This document shows positions 37,880 to 46,443 of a stretch of DNA of 64,000 nt, piece after piece. Position numbers and translations under genes: made by a program. Origin of the DNA: an uncultured Clostridia bacterium (GTDB taxonomy: Bacteria; Bacillota; Clostridia; TANB77; CAG-508); the NCBI GenBank assembly GCA_947627295.1, contig CANQVJ010000001.1:62001-126000 (forward strand), written 5' to 3'. The notes beneath the pieces are model-generated. The model was not told the origin of the DNA. It worked only from the letters and a program-made list of their open reading frames with translations, and made no database searches. Every line of letters begins with the position of its first letter. Positions within the stretch are counted from its first letter, which is position 1.

Positions 37880-38707
37880 TTGAAAATTACCGATGTTAAA
37901 GAATTGCAAGAAAAAGCAAGATTAATTAGAAGAGGAATTTTAACAGCTGTATATTCTGCAAATTCAGGGCACCCGGGCGGGTCGCTTTCAATTGCAGATA
38001 TTTTAGCAGTTTTATATTTTAATGAAATGAATATTGATGAGAAAAATCCTAAGTGGAGCAAGAGAGATAGGTTTGTATTATCTAAGGGGCATGCTTCTCC
38101 TGCTCTATATAGCACTTTAGCAAATAGAGGATTTTTTCCAGTAGAAGATTTAAAAACTTTTAGAGGCATTAATAGTAATCTTCAAGGACACCCTGACATG
38201 AACAAGGTTCCGGGGGTTGATATGTCGACTGGATCTTTAGGACAAGGCTTATCTGCAGCAAATGGTATGGCAATTTCAGCAAAATTAGATAATGAAGATT
38301 ATAGAGTTTACTGTATTTTGGGAGACGGAGAAGTTGAAGAAGGGCAAGTTTGGGAAGCTGCTTCATCATCTGCAAAATACAAATTAGATAATTTATGTGT
38401 AATTGTAGATAATAATAATTTACAAATAGACGGCAAAGTTTCAGAAATAATGGGAGAATACCCAATTGAAAAGAAATTTGAAAGTTTTGGATTTCAAATA
38501 ATATGTATAGACGGGCATAATATAGAAGAAATCCTATCAGCATTTGAAGTTGCAAGAAATGTAAAAGGCAAGCCAGTTTGCATTGTTGCAAAAACAATTA
38601 AGGGAAAAGGCGTATCATATATGGAAGACGAGGTTTCTTGGCATGGTAAGGCACCAAATGAAGAGCAATATAAAAAAGCAATTGAAGAGCTAGGGGGTGC
38701 ATTATAA
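37880..38707 (+). CDS. Transketolase, N-terminal subunit
   Basis: This 275-residue half-protein has the thiamine-diphosphate domain: SGHPGGSLSIADILAVLYF, GSLGQGLSAANGMA and the GDGEVEEGQVWEA motif with a later NNN. Translation starts at TTG 37880 with AAAGGG 9 nt upstream. It pairs with the next gene; split transketolases are common in Clostridia and archaea. It transfers two-carbon units in the non-oxidative pentose phosphate pathway. Confidence 0.93.
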   Translation: MKITDVKELQEKARLIRRGILTAVYSANSGHPGGSLSIADILAVLYFNEMNIDEKNPKWSKRDRFVLSKGHASPALYSTLANRGFFPVEDLKTFRGINSNLQGHPDMNKVPGVDMSTGSLGQGLSAANGMAISAKLDNEDYRVYCILGDGEVEEGQVWEAASSSAKYKLDNLCVIVDNNNLQIDGKVSEIMGEYPIEKKFESFGFQIICIDGHNIEEILSAFEVARNVKGKPVCIVAKTIKGKGVSYMEDEVSWHGKAPNEEQYKKAIEELGGAL

Positions 38708-39633
38708 TGAAAGAAGAAAAGAAGGCAACACGCCAAAGTTATGGAGAAGCTTTATTGGAATTAGGTAGGGAAAATCCCAATATAGTGGTATTAGATGCAG
38801 ATTTATCAAGTGCAACTAAAACAAATATATTTGCAAAAGAATTTCCTAATAGATTTTTTGATGTAGGAATAGCTGAACAAAACATGGTAGGAACTGCTGC
38901 AGGTTTTGCTTCAACAGGTAAAATTCCATATGCTAGTACATTTGCAGTTTTTGCAGCAGGAAGGAGCTATGACCAAATAAGAAATAGCATATGTTATCCA
39001 AAATTAAATGTTAAAATTTGTGCAACACATGCAGGAATTACAGTTGGAGAAGACGGGGCAACCCACCAAATGTTAGAAGATTTATCATTAATGAGAACAC
39101 TTCCAAATTTAACAGTGCTATCAACTTCAGATGATGTACAAACTAAATGGGCTGTAAAAGAAATTTCAAAAATTAATGGACCTGTTTATTTAAGATTAGC
39201 AAGACTTGCAACTCCAATAATTTATGAAGAAAACCAAGAGTTTGAAATTGGAAAAGCAGTTCAAATAGGTGAAGGAACAGATGCTACTGTATTTGCAACA
39301 GGAGTTACAGTTAGTGAAGCAATAAAAGCTAAAGAAAATTTAGAAAAGCAAGGAATAAATATAAGAGTAGTAGATGTTCACACAATAAAACCAATAGATA
39401 AAGAAATGATAATAAAATGTGCAAAAGAAACAAAGAAATTAATTTCAGTAGAAGACCACAGTATAATAGGTGGTTTGGGTTCTGCAATTTCAGAAGTTTT
39501 AACTGAAGAATACCCAGCAAAACTAGTAAGATTAGGAATTAAAGATACATTTGGAAAATCAGGAAAAGCAGAAGAATTAATGGAATATTTTAAAATAACA
39601 GCACCAGCCATAGAAGAAGAAATAAAAAACTAA
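38707..39633 (+). CDS. Transketolase, C-terminal subunit
   Basis: The 308-residue partner has DADLSSATKTNIFAKEFP, FFDVGIAEQNMVGTAAGFA (Glu that activates thiamine diphosphate), and THAGITVGEDGATHQMLEDL. Its ATG overlaps the upstream stop codon (TAATG), so the two subunits are made together. Confidence 0.93.
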   Translation: MKEEKKATRQSYGEALLELGRENPNIVVLDADLSSATKTNIFAKEFPNRFFDVGIAEQNMVGTAAGFASTGKIPYASTFAVFAAGRSYDQIRNSICYPKLNVKICATHAGITVGEDGATHQMLEDLSLMRTLPNLTVLSTSDDVQTKWAVKEISKINGPVYLRLARLATPIIYEENQEFEIGKAVQIGEGTDATVFATGVTVSEAIKAKENLEKQGINIRVVDVHTIKPIDKEMIIKCAKETKKLISVEDHSIIGGLGSAISEVLTEEYPAKLVRLGIKDTFGKSGKAEELMEYFKITAPAIEEEIKN

Positions 39634-39645
39634 GGGGGATAACAA

Positions 39646-42600
39646 ATGAAAAAAAAGGTTGTAAAATATATAGGTATAATATTTTTAGTAATATTAGCTT
39701 TAGTAGCAATAGTAAATATTTATAAATGGATAGTATGTGGAAATCAAATTATAAAAATTAGTACATCTAGTAAAGCATGTGCAAATAGCGATTTATATGT
39801 ATCTACAGTGGTACAAGATAAAAATGTAGACATAGAAACAAAGACAAAATGGAAGTTAAAAGATTCAAAAGGAAAAGAAGTAAAAGATGTAAAAGTTTCT
39901 TATGAAGAAAATAATGCAATTTTAAGTATTCCAGATGTACCGGGAGGAAATTATACTTTAGAGGCTAAAGTTTCTAGTAAAGTTGGTAAAGATGTTATAG
40001 AGAAACCAATTTATATTTCTGAAGAAAAAAGTGAAAATGTAACAATAACATTAGACAAAGGTATATATAAGCCAGGAGATACAATAAATTACAGAGCATT
40101 ACTTACTAGTAAAGAAAACGATGAACCTATTGTACAAAATGTAGAAGTTAGCATTTATGACGGAAATGAAAATAAGGTATATAAAGAAAATGCAAATACA
40201 ACTGAATATGGAATTATAAGTGGAAGTTTTAATTTGGCTAGTGAAGTAAATAGTGGAACATATAAAATAGTAGTAAAAACTGAAAATAATGAAACAACAA
40301 AACAATTTAAAGTAAACCCATATGTTACACCTAAATATGAGGTAAATATAAATTATGATAAAGATAGTTATTTAGTGGGAGAAACTGCTAAGATAAATGT
40401 CAATGCAAAATATTTTTTTGGTGAACCTGTAGCGAAAGCAAAATTAAAAATAAAGGTAAATGAACAGTCTTCAAATAATCAAAAAGATTTAAATAATGGA
40501 GTACAAAATTCGGAGGAAGGGGCAGTTGAACTTGAAACAGATAATGAAGGAAATGCTACACTGGAATATAAAATAGAGCAAGCTATAAGTCATGCACAGG
40601 TATATAATGTTAATGTGGAAGCGGTGGATAGTTCAAATTATTATGTTGAAAAATCAAGTACATTTACAGCAGGTACAGATGTTTTTGAAATAGAATTATT
40701 GCCTGAGTATGGAAACCTAATATATGGAAAGCAAAATGAAGTATATGTGTTTACACATAAAGCAGATGGAACACCAATAAAAGCATATGTAACTATTACA
40801 GCAAAAAATGTTAATAAGCAAATAGTAACAGATGAAAATGGAATAGGAAAATTTACTTCAAACGAAACTGGTGTAGATACTGTAAGAATAAAAGATTATT
40901 CAATTAGTGCACAAAATGAACAGGGCGAAGAAATAAAGAAAACTGATCATTTAACAATAGAAGAAAGAAATAATTTAATATCAACAGATAAGATTAAATA
41001 TGAACAAGGCGAAGATATAAAAATTAACTTATCAAATGCTGATACAAATTCACAAAACATATATCTATTTAAAAGTGATAAATTATTAAAAATGATAAAT
41101 ACAAATTCAGATCAAACTTCTATAAACCTTGGAGAACAATATGGATTAATAGATATATACATACCAGATAGTCAAAATAGTGATTTTTACAAAAGAACAA
41201 TATTTATAAAACCAAAAAAACAATTAAATATAAATACTAATACAGATAAAAGTGAGTATAAACCAGGAGACAAAATTTCTATATCATTTGATACAACAGA
41301 TGAAAAAGATAATGGAGTTGATGCAACACTTTTAGTAAGTATGTTAGACAATTCAATATTAAATTTAGCAAATAATGATTTATCAATAGATAATATTAAA
41401 TTAGCTTTGCAAGATATTCAATTTTCTGATGAGTTAGATGCGGCAACATTATATTCTTGTATTGTTGAAGACAAATCAGAACAAACAATAATGGCTTTAC
41501 TATTAAAGCAAAAAGCAACTAATCCAAATATTTCTCAAACAACACTACATAATACAGATGAAAAGGCTAAATCAATGTCAATAGCAATTGTATCATCAAT
41601 AGTATTAGTGTTAACTGTAATTATAGTATTGTCAATAAAATTTAAAGTATTAAGAAAAGTAATAAAACATACAGTTAATTATATAGTATTTGGTGCTTTT
41701 TCATATCTGCTAGCTAAATCAGTGCTACCATTACCATACAGTTTCTCTGGTGCAGAGACATTTCTAGTAATTATTGCAGTATTAAGTTTAGCTATATATG
41801 TAGCATTATTATCGAGAATAAGTGAAAAAATGTATAAGACTTCATTGTCGATATTAATAGGTTCATGCTTGATATGTTTAATAGAAATGTTAATATATAT
41901 GACAGATTTCTATATAGAAGATTGGATTTTACCAATATTGCTTGTTATATCAGTAGTTATTTTGATTTGTGCAATTTTATATCGAACAGGTAGAATAAAA
42001 AATAAATGGGCAAAAAAAATAGGTAAAGAGTTATTATATATTTTAATATTTGCATTGATATTTATAATAACAAGTTTTGTTGTAACATATATCATAGAAT
42101 TTTTTGATTTAGACTCAGATTTAGTTTTACCAATAGTTATACTATTTGTATATTTACTTAATTATCCGATTAATATAATAGGATTAAAAAAAGTTATAAA
42201 AGCAAAACAACTTCATAAAAGCGATGTATCATTTTATATTATAACAATATTTGCTGTAATAGGCTTCATAGCAATAATTAGCTTTGTAATTATGATATAT
42301 AGAAATGCAGCAGATATATCAAATGGTAATCAAATGAAAGATTTTGGTATGAGTAACAGTGGATTAGATAGTGGAATAAATAATCCAAGTAGTAGCTCAG
42401 GAAAAGGTTTACGTCCAGAAGATATCACAAGCAGTCCGGATGTTGCAGGAAGTGCAGGAATAGCAGGTATAGGAGGACTAGATTCTATATTTGATGTATT
42501 TGGCAATATTCCAAGTAATGGCAATGCTATGTTACAACCTTCTTCAACAAATAAAGATGAAGGAACAAATGTTACACAAACTGAACAGGTAAAAGAAGTA

Positions 42601-44670
42601 GAAGATAATAAGATAAGAAATGTATTTCTAGAAAGTATGTGCTTTATACCAGAATTGATATCTTCAAATGGAAAAGCAAGTACAGAATTAGAATTAAGTG
42701 ATAATATTACAACATGGACAATTCAAACAATAGGAAATACAAAAGACGGAAGAATTGGTTATGGAAGTAAAAACGATGTAAAAGTATTTAAAGAGTTCTT
42801 TGCAGATTTTGAACTACCTAAAAATTTAGTTGAAACAGATAAAGTTAGCATCCCAGTTACAATATATAATTATACTGAAAACCCAATAACTACAACACTA
42901 AAAATTCAAGAAGCAGATTGGTTCCAATTAGAAAAAAACAATATAGATGTAAGTATAGAACCAAAATCAACAAATATGGTATATATACCTCTTACAATAT
43001 TAAAATCAGGAGAAAATAACAAATTTAGAGTAGAAGTTAACTCTGGTGATTTAACAGATATTGTAGAAAAGGAATGTACAATATCACCTAAAGGATATAA
43101 AGTAGAAAAAGTAGTATCTACGGGAAGGTTAAGTGAAGATATATCTGAGGATATATTGGTGTTAGATGACATAGTAGAAAATTCTGCAAAAGCAAAAGTA
43201 AAAATATATTCTGGTTCAGAATCGCAAGCAATAGAAGGAATAGAAAAAATATTTAAAATGCCAACAGGATGTTTTGAACAAATTTCTTCTTCATTATATC
43301 CAAATATTCTAGCTTTAAAATATTTACAAAATACAAAATTAGTTGATGAAGAATTGCAACAAAAAGCAAAAGAGTATATAACTTCAGGATACCAAAAATT
43401 GCTAACATATGAAGTAAAAGGCGAAAGTGGTGGATATTCATTGTATGGAGCTTCGCCTGCAGAAACAGTATTAACTGCATATGGATTAATGGAAATAACT
43501 GATTTAAGTGAAGTTTATGATGTAGACGAAAAAGTAATTGAAGAAATGAAAAGCTATTTATATGGAAAACAAAAACAAAATGGAGAATTTGAAATAACAG
43601 GAAACCACATAGGAGGAGCGAATTCAAGAGATTCAGTATCTCTAAATGCATATATTATATGGGCTTTAAGTGAAAGTGATGCAAAAGATGGTAGATTAGC
43701 AAAATCAATAAATTATCTAAAATCCGAATTGAATAATGTAGAAGATAATTATACTTTAGCTTTAATTGCAAATGTATTAGCAAATGTAGAAGATAAAGAA
43801 ACCGAAAATGTTTTAAAAAGATTAGTAAATAATGTGAATTCAAAAGGAATTATAACATCAAATATAGTGGATTATTATGGAGCAAGAGGAAATGTACAAA
43901 ACTTACAAACAACAGCATTAACTTCAATGGCATTATCAAAAAAAGCTTATAATCAAGATATAAATAAACAACTAATAAATAATATAATAAGTCAAAAAGA
44001 TGTTAATGGAACTTGGTATAGTACACAAGCTACAATACTTGCATTAAAGGCTATAAACCAAAATAATGAGAAAAAGAAATTGGAAAATCAAACAATATCA
44101 GTTAAAATGAATTCAGATGAACAAAAAATAGAAATAAAAGATAATCCAATTGATATATATGAATTAACATTTAATAATCTAAATAAAGAAAACAAACTAA
44201 ATATAGATATTGAAAAGGGAGAGGCATATTACGAAATTGTTGAAGAGTATTATGTTCCATATGAAAAGGTAAATACAACTGATGATAATGTAGAAATTCA
44301 AGTACAAAATAACAATACGAATTTAAATGTAAATGATATTTTAGATTCGAATATAAAGGTCATAAATAGAAGTCATGACACTATATCAAACGGAATGGTT
44401 ACAATATCTATACCACAAGGGTTTGTTGCAATAGAAGAAAGTTTAAGTGAACTAGAGGCTAAAGGAATAATAGAAAAATATGAAATAAATTATACAGAGG
44501 TAAATATATATTTAAGAGAATTTGAAGATAGTGAAGTAGTAGACTTAAATGTTAAGTTTAGAGCAAGTTATCCAGTGAAAATAACAGGTTTAGGAGTAAA
44601 AGCATATGATTACTACAATCCTGAATTTCAAGGAAAATCAATGCCAGTAGAAATTAATGTTAATGGATAA
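39646..44670 (+). CDS. Giant alpha-2-macroglobulin-like thioester protein with an internal membrane module and a pilin-like segment
   Basis: The 1674-residue protein has an N-terminal signal-anchor, then several macroglobulin-like beta domains (about residues 40-620; for example YKPGDTINYRALLTS). A block of roughly eight hydrophobic helices follows (about 643-892), then a Gly/Ser/Asn-rich disordered stretch (about 900-985) where family members carry the bait region. Next come the A2M domain and the thioester motif PTGCFEQ near residue 1209, then the helical thioester domain and a receptor-like end. Bacterial A2Ms trap proteases covalently; membrane helices beside the bait are unusual. The last helix and its flank, MIYRNAADISNGNQMKDF, nearly equal residues 29-46 of the pilin-like protein at 17252. 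No PBP1C partner is adjacent. Confidence 0.85.
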   Translation: MKKKVVKYIGIIFLVILALVAIVNIYKWIVCGNQIIKISTSSKACANSDLYVSTVVQDKNVDIETKTKWKLKDSKGKEVKDVKVSYEENNAILSIPDVPGGNYTLEAKVSSKVGKDVIEKPIYISEEKSENVTITLDKGIYKPGDTINYRALLTSKENDEPIVQNVEVSIYDGNENKVYKENANTTEYGIISGSFNLASEVNSGTYKIVVKTENNETTKQFKVNPYVTPKYEVNINYDKDSYLVGETAKINVNAKYFFGEPVAKAKLKIKVNEQSSNNQKDLNNGVQNSEEGAVELETDNEGNATLEYKIEQAISHAQVYNVNVEAVDSSNYYVEKSSTFTAGTDVFEIELLPEYGNLIYGKQNEVYVFTHKADGTPIKAYVTITAKNVNKQIVTDENGIGKFTSNETGVDTVRIKDYSISAQNEQGEEIKKTDHLTIEERNNLISTDKIKYEQGEDIKINLSNADTNSQNIYLFKSDKLLKMINTNSDQTSINLGEQYGLIDIYIPDSQNSDFYKRTIFIKPKKQLNINTNTDKSEYKPGDKISISFDTTDEKDNGVDATLLVSMLDNSILNLANNDLSIDNIKLALQDIQFSDELDAATLYSCIVEDKSEQTIMALLLKQKATNPNISQTTLHNTDEKAKSMSIAIVSSIVLVLTVIIVLSIKFKVLRKVIKHTVNYIVFGAFSYLLAKSVLPLPYSFSGAETFLVIIAVLSLAIYVALLSRISEKMYKTSLSILIGSCLICLIEMLIYMTDFYIEDWILPILLVISVVILICAILYRTGRIKNKWAKKIGKELLYILIFALIFIITSFVVTYIIEFFDLDSDLVLPIVILFVYLLNYPINIIGLKKVIKAKQLHKSDVSFYIITIFAVIGFIAIISFVIMIYRNAADISNGNQMKDFGMSNSGLDSGINNPSSSSGKGLRPEDITSSPDVAGSAGIAGIGGLDSIFDVFGNIPSNGNAMLQPSSTNKDEGTNVTQTEQVKEVEDNKIRNVFLESMCFIPELISSNGKASTELELSDNITTWTIQTIGNTKDGRIGYGSKNDVKVFKEFFADFELPKNLVETDKVSIPVTIYNYTENPITTTLKIQEADWFQLEKNNIDVSIEPKSTNMVYIPLTILKSGENNKFRVEVNSGDLTDIVEKECTISPKGYKVEKVVSTGRLSEDISEDILVLDDIVENSAKAKVKIYSGSESQAIEGIEKIFKMPTGCFEQISSSLYPNILALKYLQNTKLVDEELQQKAKEYITSGYQKLLTYEVKGESGGYSLYGASPAETVLTAYGLMEITDLSEVYDVDEKVIEEMKSYLYGKQKQNGEFEITGNHIGGANSRDSVSLNAYIIWALSESDAKDGRLAKSINYLKSELNNVEDNYTLALIANVLANVEDKETENVLKRLVNNVNSKGIITSNIVDYYGARGNVQNLQTTALTSMALSKKAYNQDINKQLINNIISQKDVNGTWYSTQATILALKAINQNNEKKKLENQTISVKMNSDEQKIEIKDNPIDIYELTFNNLNKENKLNIDIEKGEAYYEIVEEYYVPYEKVNTTDDNVEIQVQNNNTNLNVNDILDSNIKVINRSHDTISNGMVTISIPQGFVAIEESLSELEAKGIIEKYEINYTEVNIYLREFEDSEVVDLNVKFRASYPVKITGLGVKAYDYYNPEFQGKSMPVEINVNG

Positions 44671-44675
44671 AATAT

Positions 44676-44712
44676 GAAAAGGAAATCTGTTTTTAAGGTT
44701 TCCTTTTCTTTT
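44676..44712 (+). terminator. Terminator of the macroglobulin-like gene
   Basis: GAAAAGGAAA (44676-44685) pairs with TTTCCTTTTC (44699-44708), then a T-rich tail. Confidence 0.8.
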
Positions 44713-44747
44713 GGAAAAAATTTCTACTACTTTTTATCAAAAAGGTA

Positions 44748-44776
44748 TTGCAAAAAAATGAAATTATTGATATGAT
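44748..44776 (+). promoter_or_regulatory. Promoter of the ftsEX operon
   Basis: TTGCAA at 44748-44753, 17-bp spacer, TATGAT at 44771-44776. Confidence 0.65.
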
Positions 44777-44846
44777 ATGATAGATAAGAAATAAACAATA
44801 GGGTTATTGTGCTTTATAAAATCTCATTATCTAAGGAGAAATCGAA

Positions 44847-45533
44847 ATGATAGAATTTAGAAATGTAACAAAAAGGTATGATACAGGCACTGTTGCCGTA
44901 AAAAATGCTAACTTTGTAATAGAAAAAGGAGAATTTGCATTTTTAGTTGGAGCATCTGGTAGCGGAAAATCTACCTTAATAAAATTAATATTAAAAGAAG
45001 AGGAACCTTCTGAAGGAAGAATAATTATAAATAAAAAAGACACAACATTTTTAAAACAAAAAAGAGTTCCTTATTTGCGTAGAAGCATGGGGGTAGTTTT
45101 TCAAGACTTCCGTCTTTTACCAGATAAAACAGTTTATGATAATGTTGCATATGCAATGTATATTGTTAGAGCAACACCAAGGCATATTCGTAGACAAGTA
45201 CCAATGGTACTATCATTGGTAGGACTTAGTGGAAAAGCAAAAATGTATCCAAATGAGTTATCAGGTGGAGAGCAGCAAAGAGTTGCATTAGCAAGAGCAT
45301 TAGTAAACAATCCTTCAATGCTGATTGCGGACGAGCCTACTGGAAACTTAGATCCTGAAACAGCATGGGATATTATGAATCTTCTTAATGATATTAACAT
45401 GAGGGGCACAACAGTTGTTGTTGCAACACACGCCAAAGATATAGTTGATGAAATGAAAAAAAGAGTTATCAAAATAGAAAAAGGCGTAATAGTTAGAGAT
45501 GATGAAAAAGGTGGGTATGATTTTGAAGTATAA
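44847..45533 (+). CDS. ftsE: Cell division ATP-binding protein FtsE
   Basis: The 228-residue ABC ATPase has Walker A VGASGSGKSTLIKL, the family's VFQDFRLLPDKTVYDNV, the ABC signature LSGGEQQRVALARAL and Walker B MLIADEPTGNLDP. With FtsX it controls peptidoglycan hydrolases at the septum. It overlaps ftsX by 17 nt or more. Confidence 0.95.
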   Translation: MIEFRNVTKRYDTGTVAVKNANFVIEKGEFAFLVGASGSGKSTLIKLILKEEEPSEGRIIINKKDTTFLKQKRVPYLRRSMGVVFQDFRLLPDKTVYDNVAYAMYIVRATPRHIRRQVPMVLSLVGLSGKAKMYPNELSGGEQQRVALARALVNNPSMLIADEPTGNLDPETAWDIMNLLNDINMRGTTVVVATHAKDIVDEMKKRVIKIEKGVIVRDDEKGGYDFEV

Positions 45534-46426
45534 TAGGTTTAGTTATTTATTTGGAGAAGGTTTTTCCAATGTATTTAAAAATAAAAAATCAACTGGAGCA
45601 TCACTAATGATAATGTGTGCTACAATGGTTATATTTGGTATATTCCTTGTATTAGGAGAAAATATAAATCACTTTGTATCACAAGTGGAATCTGAGCAAG
45701 GAATACAGGTGTTTATAAATAATGGAACATCTGATGAAGAAATAAAAGCAATAGGTGATAAATTAAGAAGAATAGAGGGAGTTAGTAGTGCAGAGTATGT
45801 ATCTAAAGAACAAGCTCTAGAACAAATGAAGAAAAATTTTGAAGATAGGAAAGATTTATTAGACGGTTATGACGGAGAAAATAATATATTCCCAGCTTCA
45901 TATATTGTAAATTTATCAGATTTAAAGCTAAATTCACAAGTGCAAGATCAAATAAACAAAATTGATAATATAAAAAAAGTAAGAAGTAGTAATGAAACAA
46001 TAGAAAAACTTATACAAATAGCAAAAGGTATAAGAATTGCTACAGGCGTAATATTAATACTATTAATAATAATATCAATATTTATTATATCAAACACAAT
46101 AAAGCTAACAGTGCATGCAAGAAGAAGAGAAATATCAATTATGAAATATGTACGGAGCTACAAATAATTTTATAAGGTGGCCATTTATTGTAGAAGGTAT
46201 GGTAATTGGAGTAATTGCAAGCGTTATATCAATAGCTTTAGTTGGACTAGCATATACAGCACTTTCAGAAAAACTACTTGAGCCAAGCTTTATGCAAATA
46301 ATAAACATGAACCTTGTTACTTTCTCAGAAATGTTTAGCTCAATAATTGTAGTTTACATGGTATTAGGAATTGGTATAGGTGCATTAGGAAGTATTATTT
46401 CAATGAGGAAATATTTAAAAGTATAA
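45517..46426 (+). CDS. ftsX: Cell division protein FtsX, read through a +1 frameshift at CGG
   Basis: Skipping the C at 46153 gives one 302-residue FtsX, the normal family length. The N-terminal cytoplasmic part FSYLFGEGFSNVFKNK precedes the first membrane helix (SLMIMCATMVIFGIFLVLG). An extracellular domain follows to about residue 170, then three more helices. The frame break lies in the conserved EISIMKYVGATNNFIRWPF motif, where GGA encodes the glycine; unshifted reading stops 3 codons later. FtsX normally passes the FtsE signal to PcsB-like hydrolases, encoded here immediately downstream. The ATG at 45517 has AAGGTGGG upstream; two earlier in-frame ATGs at 45499 and 45502 are possible. 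Since FtsEX is usually important for division, an inactivated gene is less likely than a recoded one. Confidence 0.85.
46153..46156 (+). other. CGG +1 frameshift site 5 (ftsX)
   Basis: Codons TAT GTA CGG AGC. Skipping the C gives GGA GCT ACA AAT AAT, restoring KYVGATNNFIRWPF. The unshifted frame stops at TAA 46165-46167. Confidence 0.88.
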
Positions 46427-46443
46427 AAGAGGGTGAAAACATT

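Noticed and set aside
12187..46156. Explaining all five breaks as sequencing errors
   Set aside because: The breaks are not in long homopolymers, all have the same form (extra C before GGA or GGT), and no other indels were seen in about 60 kb of coding sequence except a T5 run in a toxin. I cannot fully exclude a motif-specific base-calling error; reads are needed.
46148..46426. A separate 92-residue membrane protein after ftsX
   Set aside because: It is the C-terminal part of FtsX; its apparent ATG lies in the FtsX frame overlap at the CGG site.
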